From NCBI GenBank assembly GCA_030063045.1, contig JAQSEB010000147.1:496001-560000 (forward strand): a DNA stretch of 64,000 nucleotides. Reading direction: 5' to 3'. Under the pieces are notes generated by a model. It was not told the origin of the DNA. It saw only the letters and a list, made by a program, of their open reading frames with translations, and searched no databases. Below are positions 51,403 through 60,901 of the stretch, in pieces. A program made the position numbers and the translations under genes. Origin of the DNA: Pratylenchus scribneri. Its lineage: Eukaryota; Nematoda; Chromadorea; Rhabditida; Pratylenchidae. How positions within the stretch are numbered: the stretch's first letter is position 1; every line of letters starts with the position of its first letter.

Positions 51403-52713
51403 TTAATTCACAATCACAAGTAAATATCCAAGATAGTAAATGGCCATAAAGAATAAATCCGCAATCATCATCATTTTCCAAATTTTGGCAACAAAAGATT
51501 TTGAAGAATCGGGTAAAGGATTATTGTAGTACTCGTCTATTAAAGAGGGGGGGGGAGGGATTAAATTTTCAAAAAACATTGTGTTGAAAAACGGCATTTT
51601 TAGATTATGCATCTTATCAAATCGGGCTCCATTAAACGCTATCCCTCCGATGCTCTGCCCACGGTTAAAAATATTAGGTCTTAAAATTTAAAAATAAGCT
51701 TCGAAATTAATTCTTTGTTTTTTTTCAATTTAAATTGAATATCATGAATTAATGAAATATTCTATTGAATAGGGCAATTTATGCTGGATCCTATATTTAC
51801 TGATAAAAATGGTGTCGATTCGCTATTTGGCTATTTTTCAGTCTAATTTTTCCTTATCGGGGCCATTTTCGGCTAAATTTTCTCCCTATAGACTATCTAG
51901 GTTATTTTGGTTAAAATTTTACCCCGTGGGCCAATTTTTAATGCTTTTTGGTATATATTTCGGAGCTTTTATTGGCAAACAAGTCAATTAACAAGAAAAA
52001 CATGAAATATAAAAATATTTAAAAATAATTCAATCGACAACGAACTATGAATGTACAAAACAAATTTTCGTGTCAAATAATTGATTTTTTAGTTAAGTTT
52101 ATAAAACGATCAAATTGGGTTCCCTTTTAAACAATATCCCTCCAATACTCTAGCCCATGCTCAAGAAATTTGGCTTAAAAATATGTTCTATAAATTAATT
52201 CTTTTTCGTGAATAATATCATTTTAATTGTATTGAATAGCATAAATTAAATGAAGTTTCTATGAATGTGGCGGGATTTGAGGGATCCTCTGATTATTGAC
52301 AAAAGACTGAGATAGTGCTCCCCATCTCGCCCTCGTTATTAAATTACTCTCCCCATTAATAGACGAGTACCAGGATAAGATGAGGAAAGATTTGTCGGGT
52401 TGCATCCAATCATAGTTTCCATATCATCGCAATCTGTGATTGTTTCAGCTTTTTCGCAAAGAACTTTCACATAACTAAAGAAATGATCTAATTGAAGTGC
52501 TTCTTCTTTCACAAACCCTTCAGGACATGCATGATTTTTATATTTGTCATCAAGATCATCTTCAGTGCCAGGGATATGGATGCAACAAACACAAACAATA
52601 TTACGAGAATATTCAATTTGGCATTCTTGGAAATTAAAAAATTTGTCGGCAATGATCTGTTGGTATTGTTGCAGAAAGCACAATAAATAAAGCCATCCAA
52701 TGATCATTTTCAT
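51403..52713 (-). CDS. Small Cys-rich protein with signal peptide and C-terminal helix, copy C
   Basis: Three exons: 52517-52713, 52371-52474, 51403-51536, in phase, 144 residues. Signal peptide MKMIIGWLYLLCFLQ; cysteines at FQEC, VCVCC, HACPEG, VLCEKAE, DCDD, IGCNPTN; linker DEYYNNPLPDSSKS; C-terminal helix (MMMIADLFFMAIYYLGYLLVI). The first intron is only 42 bp and happens to be in frame, so exons 1 and 2 also read as one continuous frame; alignment with copies A and B shows it is an intron. The second intron is about 830 bp. The block 52340-52985 is a duplicate of 49340-49990, including the last codons of the neighbouring gene. Likely secreted or membrane-anchored; function unknown. Confidence 0.78.
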
Positions 52714-52967
52714 CTTTAATTTGTAACTGAAAATGGAAATTTGTAAAATTAATTCATAAATTGATAAATATGTTTGATTGGTATGAACAAGATAATATTA
52801 TTTGTTTTTAAGAAATAAATTTAATCGCCATTAAAATAAGATTGAATGAAAATCGGTTAAAAATATATGAAATTTAGACGAAAGAATAATATAATAATGG
52901 GTAAAAAATATAGTTTGATATTTGTAAATAATGCGATAAATAATGGTTCATGGATCAAATAGATATA

Positions 52968-55731
52968 TTAAACACGGTTAATAATGACGGTACAGGTAAC
53001 TTCTTTGACATCCACATAATCCGATTTTCCTTTATTGATTTTCCAAACACTTGGAGTGCAATAAATAATACGCCAAATAAATGGGCCTGGATTATTGATA
53101 TTATTGACTATACGTGTTGATCCCGTTGGCTGTGGGACAATTCAATAAATAATATAAAAAATAATTTAATATTGTATAAATACTGTGGTGATTTGTAGTG
53201 CCGCATTGCCTGTTGCATTCAACAATTTGCATTGAACTTTCATTTTCGGATACGCCTCATTATCACGATTTTTTTTGTAATATAATTGCGGCATTTCTCG
53301 GTCAGTTTGATGAACAATTTTGATATTTTCAAATTTGCAATCATCCGATAATGTCATTTCTTCCGGATTGCCCTCATTCCCACATTCTGATAGATCTCCG
53401 ATAAGTGAATTTTTTGGGCACTCAATAATTGTATCCGGATTATCCTAAATTAAATGAAAATCAGGAAAAATGTTTATTTTTTGACCTGTGCCTGCTGCAA
53501 CATGTCATCTGCTTCATCTTTAATTTTGCGCAATTTTTCTGGAAGCAATACATCGGGCATTTGAAGCGACCAGCCTTTGCCTGGATTCAATGTGCTTCCA
53601 GGAATATTCATCGAAATTTGGAATTCGTCCAGATTCTATATTATTAAAAGAATTAAAAGAATTATTTCTCTTTCGAATAATTTTACCAGTGGCTTATTCT
53701 TTAAAACCAATTTCATTTGGTCCACTTCTGCTTCAACATTTTTCGGTAATACTAATCCTTCATATGGCATTTCAATTTTTTTGGCATAATTACCAAAATC
53801 CTTAAAATAAATTGTAAAGTAAATTAAATTTTAAATTAAGAAAATTAAAAATCCAACTTCTGCGCTGCAAATTTCTTCCAAGAATTTTTTGAATCCATCA
53901 GTCACCACTCCACATTTTATATATTCCTCAATATTTTCCAACAAATCACAATAATTAATTTCTTTTTCAATTTCAATTGGGCATGCATTTGCGATTGCGA
54001 TTGTGACCGATTGCTTTGTAGTTGGACCTGATTGTGCAATAGAAGATTGAGTTGAATCTAAATATTTTGAAAAACATTTTACATATTTGAAATAATTTTT
54101 CATACGCATCATCATATTGCATTCATAATCAGCGGACCATTCGGAACTTTTATTTCCTTCTTTTAGTCCAAGATTTTTGACTAAATTTAGCATATATTAT
54201 TCAGATTTTTTAAAATTATTATTAAATATACTTTTAATTTCAATGGAACTTTGATTATTTTTAATCGATGGTGCCAACAGCAATGGCAATGTTTGATTTT
54301 CACCAATTGTTTTATTTTTGTTCATAATTGTTCCATAAATGTCAAAACCAACAGCCCAGAATCCTTTCTGTTAAAAATTGATTGATATGATATGATAACC
54401 TTTTTTCGTCCAAAAAAATTACCCCAACATCTTTTTTCTAAAAACACATACTTCCAAAATTATCTCTCCCCCCCCCCCCCCCCCAAAAAAAATTTTTGTT
54501 CTTATTTTGTGTCTAAACATTTGGTGTTTTCTTTCTCCAAACATTTTGATGTTTTTGTTTTCACAAACATTTTTATGTTTTTGTTTTCCCAAACATTTTA
54601 TGTTTTTGATTTCCCAAACATTTTTATGTTTTTGTTTTCCCAAACATTTTATGTTTTTGATTTCCCAAACATTTTAATGTTTTTGTTTTCCCAAACATTT
54701 TAATGTTTTTGTTTTCCCAAACATTTTGATGTTTTTGTATTCCCAAACATTTTTTGAACATTTTGTTTATCTCCAAGCATTTTTGATATTTTTCCGAATA
54801 TTTTGTTTTTATTTTTTAATTTTTTTCAACATTTTATTTTTCATATTTTTTTTTACATTTTTTTAATAAAAGTGAAAACAAAATATTTTATGCTTTTTAT
54901 TCTTCATTTTCTACCTATTTCAAATTATATAAATGAAAAATGTAAGCATTTGTATTGTACCATTGGGGAATCATTCTATTACCATATAAACATTTACAAA
55001 TTACCACTTTCTCCATTAAATGTTTGCCACTGTATAATGTTGGATTTCCACTAATAGGCTTGTCATCACTATCAGGATATTTTACCATATTCGGAAAAAT
55101 TATAGAAGAAAAAAGTGAATCCTTGTTCCAAAAGCGAATGGTAAAAATTTGTTGCGTGCCAAATTTTTGGACTTCAACGATGCCAATTGATTCACTAATA
55201 AATAATTTTGAAAAATAATTTTTTAAAACTCTCGATTACCCTTTTTCTGCAAATGGATGCTGTAGCGAAATGTTAACAAAACATATCATCTCAATACATT
55301 CCATTTTGCACACATCAATATTGAATCCATTCCAATTGAATTCAGAATCATAAAAATCCTGAAAGCAACGGCAAACATTATATGCTGGATGGTTTTGGTT
55401 CATATTCTTGACCTAAAAATGTTGATGACAAATTTTTTCATAAAAAAATTGAACACCGTGAATTGAGGGCGCACAAATTTATTGCCAGCATTCAGAAAAC
55501 TTAGATAGCAAGTTATAAAACTATAAAGGGAAGAAGATGATTTGCCGTAATAAAATATGAATACACCTGGTGCATTCCCCCAAGGGCAATTTCGACTCTT
55601 CCAATTGAAAATCGAAAGCGAACTCTGTGTTTATGCTCAGATCAAGATCGGCTGGTGATTTTGGGAGTTGAAATCCACGGTAACGCGTTGCAGATGAGCA
55701 TTTCTCTTTGATAACGTTACCATCATCAACA
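52968..55731 (-). CDS. Unrecognised multi-exon protein, 5' end not found
   Basis: Ten exons join in phase: 55567-55731, 55457-55520, 55240-55412, 55005-55194, 54232-54367, 53858-54180, 53687-53800, 53486-53635, 53184-53444, 52968-53129 (at least 579 residues). I do not recognise the family. Visible blocks: GECTSFITCYLSFLNAG, then NVCRCFQDFY and VCKMECIEMICFV (Cys-rich); KGFWAVGFDIYG; a Cys-spaced helical block in exon 6 (YECNMMMR, VKCFSKY, NACPIE, NYCDLLENIEEYIKC, FLEEICSAE) that resembles the nematode DUF19/T20D4.11-type pattern; and a C-terminal block (VQCKLLNATGN, NNPGPFIWRIIYC). The many cysteines suggest a secreted protein. The first exon must lie upstream of 55731; 55840-55940 has a hydrophobic stretch (IYFLLFLLAINIGHSA) resembling a signal peptide but no in-frame ATG. 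A long intron (54368-55004) carries a minisatellite and a C17 tract. Confidence 0.72.
54537..54760. repeat. About 25-bp minisatellite in an intron
   Basis: Nine or so units of CCCAAACATTTTATGTTTTT plus GTTTT lie in the intron between exons 4 and 5 of the unrecognised gene. This is the same unit, in opposite orientation, as the large array at 57453-58546. Confidence 0.9.
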
Positions 55732-56833
55732 CTGTAATTGCGAAGAGAAATTTTGATATAAATTGATGAAATTATCCAAAATATTTAATTTATTGATCCT
55801 TTTCTAATCAGATAAGAATCAACTTTTTTAATTCAAATAAAATTATAATTTACAAATGTGCCGAATGGCCGATGTTGATGGCCAATAAAAAGAGCAGGAA
55901 GTATATATTGAATTCGTAAAATCAAAATTATTTTATTAAATGATAAATTTAATTTTGGTTAAAGTAAAAAATTGTACGAAATAAAAAGTAATTTAATATT
56001 AATATTTGAGAATAAAATGAATGAATAGTCCATTTTTACAGAAGAAGAATATATTCTCAATTGGATTACTCATTTCGTTTAATTCGAATCGTAAAAAGCA
56101 GCCAAATAAAAAATTTAATAAGAATACGTCAGCTTTTAAATGAATATGGACATTCATTCAAGCAATTACCAATTATATGGGAATTTCAAAGAATTCGTAA
56201 TAAAATAAGCAAATAAAAATCGAATTTAATAATTGAGGAATTTTTTATGGGAATATTTAATTTGACAAAAAAAAGACTGAAAATGTCAAAAAGCTATAAC
56301 CTAAGAAAGGATTATAACGATTCGGTGATATATGTTTTATGTCTTACTAGAAAAATAAATCTTATACTCAATTAATTAATAGATCACAACGAGATGCATC
56401 GTTTGTTAATGATTCAGCTGAGGTTTAACCAATTTCAAATGTGTTTTGAACTAACAATGAAATCGATTTAAATTTTCTAATACCTGATAAATTATATACC
56501 TATCGACGCGTTTTGATGAGATCTATTGATTGATATAGGGCTTTGGATGTTAGAAAATACCGCGGGACCGCTATAATTTTTGTCCATTTTCCTTTTTTAG
56601 CCAATTGAATATTCCAAAATTATAAGCCTTTGAAGGCTCTATACTTTTTTTTATTTGGCAATTTTTTTGTCTCATTAATTCTTGCATTTTTAACAAAAAT
56701 GTATCAAATGAAATACATCATGTAAAATTACTCAAAAAAGCAAGAATAATAAAAAAAAATATAATTTTCGAAAACATTTATTTCATTCGAGCAACAAAAA
56801 TTGAATTAAATTCCGAATTGTTTTTCTTTTGAT
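55732..56833. other. Intergenic gap, possible missing first exon
   Basis: AT-rich. It should contain the start of the minus-strand gene ending at 52968 if that gene begins nearby. The segment 55840-55940 is discussed with that gene. Nothing else is recognised. Confidence 0.4.
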
Positions 56834-57229
56834 TTATTCCATCGATTCAACACTTTCGTCGTCGGCAAAATTTTCCATTGATTCATCATTGTCTTCTTCA
56901 TCAGAATTGTCCGTCGATTCATCACTGAACATCGGGTAATCAATATAGTCGTCTCCAACTTTGCAAAATTGTGCATAATTTCTTTCCACGCCGAAATGCA
57001 GAAGGAATTTCTGATTTCCATTGTAGACGGGCAAAATGATGACTTGAGGGAAGAGCACAGCAATTAATGGATTCAGTTTCTTCTTCTTTTCACCAGCTGG
57101 CATTTTCAGTTTGTCCGGCAATTCTTTCTCGTCAATGGCAGGAAAATACATACAAATTTTGTTGGCCATAGTCCATGGATTGGCGCATGTTGCTGCATAT
57201 TTCATGAGATGATCAAGGAATTGGAGTGG
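56834..57229 (-). pseudogene. Duplicated last exon of the F-box-like gene
   Basis: Open from a TTTTTAG acceptor at 57229 to a stop at 56834 (131 residues). It aligns along its length with the last exon of the gene at 58733-59997: P-L-(E/Q)-F-L, KYA(A/E)TC, NPW, FPAID, ELPD, LPVYNGNQKF, then an acidic Ser/Asp/Glu-rich tail ending ESME. The acceptor and phase are conserved, so it could be spliced as an alternative terminal exon of the upstream gene. Its own first two exons are absent; the 1.1-kb minisatellite occupies the space upstream. Either a truncated gene duplicate or an alternative 3' exon. Confidence 0.6.
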
Positions 57230-57452
57230 CTAAAAATGAAAATGGTATTTGCATTTGGATGAGAAGAAAAAATTTATGTTTAAAATTATTAACATATTTC
57301 GAAATGTTTGTTATTGACCAATTGTTATTTCATTTTAAAGAAAATAGGTAGTTTTGCGGGATTCCATTTTTTAATTGGCCAAGTTTATTTGACCCAAATT
57401 ATTTTTTAATTATTTAAAATTGGCCAATGTACAATCATTTTTTTTAAAGTTA

Positions 57453-58546
57453 AAATGTTTGGGAAAACAAAAACATAAAATGTTTGGGAAAACAAAAACA
57501 TAAAATGTTTGGGAAAACAAAAACATAAAATGTTTGGGAAAACAAAAACATAAATGTTTGGGAAAACAAAAACTTAAAATGTTTGGGAAAACAAAAACAT
57601 AAAATGTTTGGGAAAACAAAAACATAAAATGTTTGGGAAAGAAAAAACATCAAAATGTTTGGGAAACAAAAACATTAAAATGTTTGGGAAAACAATAACA
57701 TAAAACGTTTGGGAAAACAAAAACATTAAAATGTTTGGGAAAACAATAACATAAAATGTTTGGGAAAACAAAAACATTAAAATGTTTTGGAAAACAAAAA
57801 CATAAAATGTTTGGGAAAACAAAAACATAAAATGTTTGGGAAAACAAAAACATAAAATGTTTGGGAAAACAAAAACATAAAATGTTTGGGAAAACAAAAA
57901 CATAAAATGTTTGGGAAAACAAAAATATAAAATGTTTGGGAAAGAAAAAACATCAAAATGTTTGGGAAACAAAAACATTAAAATGTTTGGGAAAACAATA
58001 ACATAAAATGTTTGGGAAAACAAAAACATTAAAATGTTTGGGAAAACAAAAACATAAAATATTTGGGAAAGAAAAAAAACATAAAATGTTTGGGAAAACA
58101 AAAACATAAAATGTTTGGGAAAACAAAAACATAAAATGTTTGGGAAAACAAAAACATCAAAATGTTTGGTGAAACAAAAACATTAAAATGTTTGGGAAAA
58201 CAAAAACATTAAAATGTTTGGGAAAACAAAAACATAAAATGTTTGGGAAAACAAAAACATAAAATATTTGGGAAAGAAAAAAAACATCAAAATGTTTGGG
58301 AAAACAAAAACATTAAAATGTTTGGGAAAACAAAAACATAAAATGTTTGGGAAAACAAAAACATAAAATATTTGGGAAAGAAAAAAAACATCAAAATGTT
58401 TGGGAAAACAAAAACATTAAAATGTTTGGGAAAACAAAAACATAAAATGTTTGGGAAAACAAAAACATAAAATGTTTGGGAAAACAAAAACATAAAATGT
58501 TTGGGAAAGAAAAAACATCAAAATGTTTGGGAAACAAAAACATAAC
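57453..58546. repeat. 25-bp minisatellite array, about 43 copies
   Basis: Head-to-tail AAAATGTTTGGGAAAACAAA plus AACAT units, with variants adding T or C before AAAATG and replacing GGGAAAAC by GGGAAAG. Higher-order blocks of several units recur (for example the GAAAAAACATCAAAATG variant at 57650, 57947, 58270 and 58380). It encodes repetitive FPNILCFCF-type frames by chance. It separates the duplicated last exon from the complete F-box-like gene. Confidence 0.97.
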
Positions 58547-58732
58547 ATTCATCCGTGCCGGGTAATTATATGGGAATTTTAGAGAATTCTTAATAATAAA
58601 ATGTAAATAAAAATCGAATTTAACGATTAATAGCGCACGAAATTCAAATACATAATATTAGAAAATATTTATTTCACATTCGATCAACAATAAACTGGGT
58701 TAACATTATATTCCGAAATTTTTTCTTTTCAT

Positions 58733-59997
58733 TTATTCCATTGATTCATCACTCTCGTCTTCTTCACCATTAGTGTCCATCGAATCATCACTCTTTTCTT
58801 CGTCGTCTTCATTGTCCATCAATTCATCATTGTCGTCTTCGTCCACATTTTCATAGTCTTCAACTTTGTAAAATGTTGCATGATCTCTTCGCACACTGAA
58901 TTCCAAATTGAATCTTTGACTTCCATTATAGATGGGCAAAGTGACATAAGCGAAGAATTGCACATAATCTGGATCCAGTTTCTCCTTCTTTTCCTTTGGA
59001 ATTTTCAAAATGTCCGGCAATTCTTCCTCGTCAATGGCAGGAAAATGGATATGAAGAACTTCGTCGGAAATAGTCCATGGATTGGGGCATGTTTCTGCAT
59101 ATTTCACGAGTTGGCCAAGAAATTCGAGTGGCTAAAATTAAAATTGAAAATGTTTTACGCCTAATTTCATTTTTTGGATAAATAATTGGTACTATTATAG
59201 TTTATGTGCTGGAAGAGAAAAAGGATGATGAAGATGAAGAAGGAGAAGAAGATGAAGATAATGATGAAGTAGAGGAAGAAGAAGATAATGGTGATGAAGA
59301 AGAAAAAGGGGGGGGGGGAAGAAGATGATAAAGAAGATCATCCTCAGATTTCATCTCTTCTTCTTCATCATCCTCGTTCTTTTCCTTTCCAGCACCTACA
59401 CCTAATCTGCAAATTGTTATAGCACTTGAATGGTACTATATTACCCGTTACCCGAATTTCTTCTAAAATACTAAAATTTACTCTATGTGGTAAATTTATT
59501 TCTATTTTTTATCATTTTATATAAACCTGGAAATCCTTGGGAAGCATATTTTGATCATCGATTAGGAATGGTCCCTGGCGTTCAAAAAGAACATTGTTCA
59601 AGCAAAAATGGCGCAACAAATCCACCGAACTCAGTGCAGTTCCATCCGCATTGGTCACACACATTTCATCGTCATCATTTTGATATAACGCCGTGTTGGA
59701 CATTCCCATAATCTAATTGTATTTTTTTTAAATTGCAATAAAACTGAGAAGCGAAAAAAAACTTACAAGTTGAAGCATTTTTTGTGTATTTTCTCGCAAA
59801 TATTGGGTCAAAATGCTGTTGGTCAACAGCAATGATGCATTTGTTGGTACGACTGAAATATGGCTGTTGTACACCAATGAATCATTTTCATTTTCATATG
59901 TTGCTACTGCACTTTTGTTGCGAACAATTTTCAATGGAACACAATTGATCATTTCCATAAGCAGTTCGTTTGGAAGCGGTTTGGATTGAACAGACAT
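58733..59997 (-). CDS. F-box-like protein with acidic C-terminal tail
   Basis: Three exons: 59767-59997, 59527-59712, 58733-59131, in phase, 271 residues. The N-terminus (KPLPNELLMEMINCVPLKIV) resembles the first helix of an F-box, which in SCF ubiquitin ligases binds Skp1; only this first half is convincing. The middle (NDDDEMCVTNADG, LLRHFCLNNVLFER) is typical of nothing I recognise. The last exon has KYAETCPNPWTISD, FPAIDEEELPDILKIP and LPIYNGSQRFNLEF, then a roughly 45-residue Asp/Glu/Ser tail ending DESME. The ATG has a TTTGCAG about 35 bases upstream. The second intron holds a purine/pyrimidine foldback repeat. A second copy of the last exon lies downstream at 56834-57229. Confidence 0.72.
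59188..59440. repeat. GAA/GAT foldback microsatellite in an intron
   Basis: A purine arm (GATGAAGATGAAGAAGGAG...) runs into a G10 tract, then a pyrimidine arm (CATCTCTTCTTCTTCATCATCC). The outer boundaries GTGCTGGAAGAGAAAAAGG and CTTTTCCTTTCCAGCACC are inverted. The same design and boundary words occur at 61581-61891. The direct repeat GGTACTAT flanks it on both sides. Confidence 0.7.
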
Positions 59998-60901
59998 TCG
60001 AATAAAGTTTATTGATTGTTATTCTTAAATAATCTGCAAATGATGGCAATTAATTTATAAGAATGTCTGAATAATGCTTATTTATTGGTTCGGAAATTTA
60101 TGGGTAGTGGGTACCCAAATTGATGTGATTTTAAAGGGTACTTAAAAAATAAATTATTTTACAAATATTTCGCACAAATAAATATGGAAAATTATTGATT
60201 TTTATAAGTGTAAATTGGAAACAAAAAATAAAAGTAGGTAGATGTTTATCGAATAAATTATGTTTTCTTAAAAAGCTAACAACTATGACCAATCTCATCA
60301 ATTGATTTTGACCTTCTCTTTTTTTAAAAAAAAATCAATATTTTCCCAAGCCCTTCAGTTAAATTTTTGTGTCACGTTCAAACTTTAAAATTTTTGGGTT
60401 TGTTAAAATAAATTATTAAATATTTTCTCACAAATTAATAATGGAAAATTGCTAATTATTAAGTGAAAATTGAAAATAGGCAAAAATGATTAATGATTAT
60501 TTAATGAATTTGAATTGAATCTTCTAAAAAGTTAAAATACTTACTTATGCATATGCAATGTAATGTAAATGTACTATTCTATCTTCTCATCATTTATCAA
60601 TTGATTTTGACCTTCTATCTTTTTTAAAAAAATCGATATTTTCCCAAGCCCTTCTCATCAAAATTTTTGTCACATTCAAATTCTTTTTGCTGTGATGAAA
60701 GATGTAGATGTGGATTTGCCTAGAAATCATTTTAATACATACTTATCAAAATCAATCGTTAATCGATCGCCCAAGCCACTACCCTAGTCCACTCCACACA
60801 CTACACCCCAATCCAAATTAAAATTAAACCTAATGAAAATTTTTATTTAAAAATTTATTAAAATTTCCAGATTTTCTTGCAACATCTATTAAATTATTCA
60901 A
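59998..60901. other. Shared upstream region of divergent genes
   Basis: Lies between the F-box-like gene (minus) and MATH-BTB copy 2 (plus). It contains a diverged tandem duplication: CAATTGATTTTGACCTTCT followed by ATTTTCCCAAGCCCTTC occurs near 60298-60358 and again near 60599-60655, and a third version lies upstream of MATH-BTB copy 1 (44970-44990). This conserved block may belong to the MATH-BTB promoters. Confidence 0.5.

Noticed and set aside
55840..55940. Signal-peptide-like stretch upstream of the ten-exon gene
   Set aside because: The frame has a stop before it and no ATG, and no donor that joins in phase was found, so I did not add it to the gene.
57410..58493. Repetitive Phe/Cys/Asn/Pro-rich open frames
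   Set aside because: They follow directly from the 25-bp minisatellite; frames break wherever a unit varies by one base.
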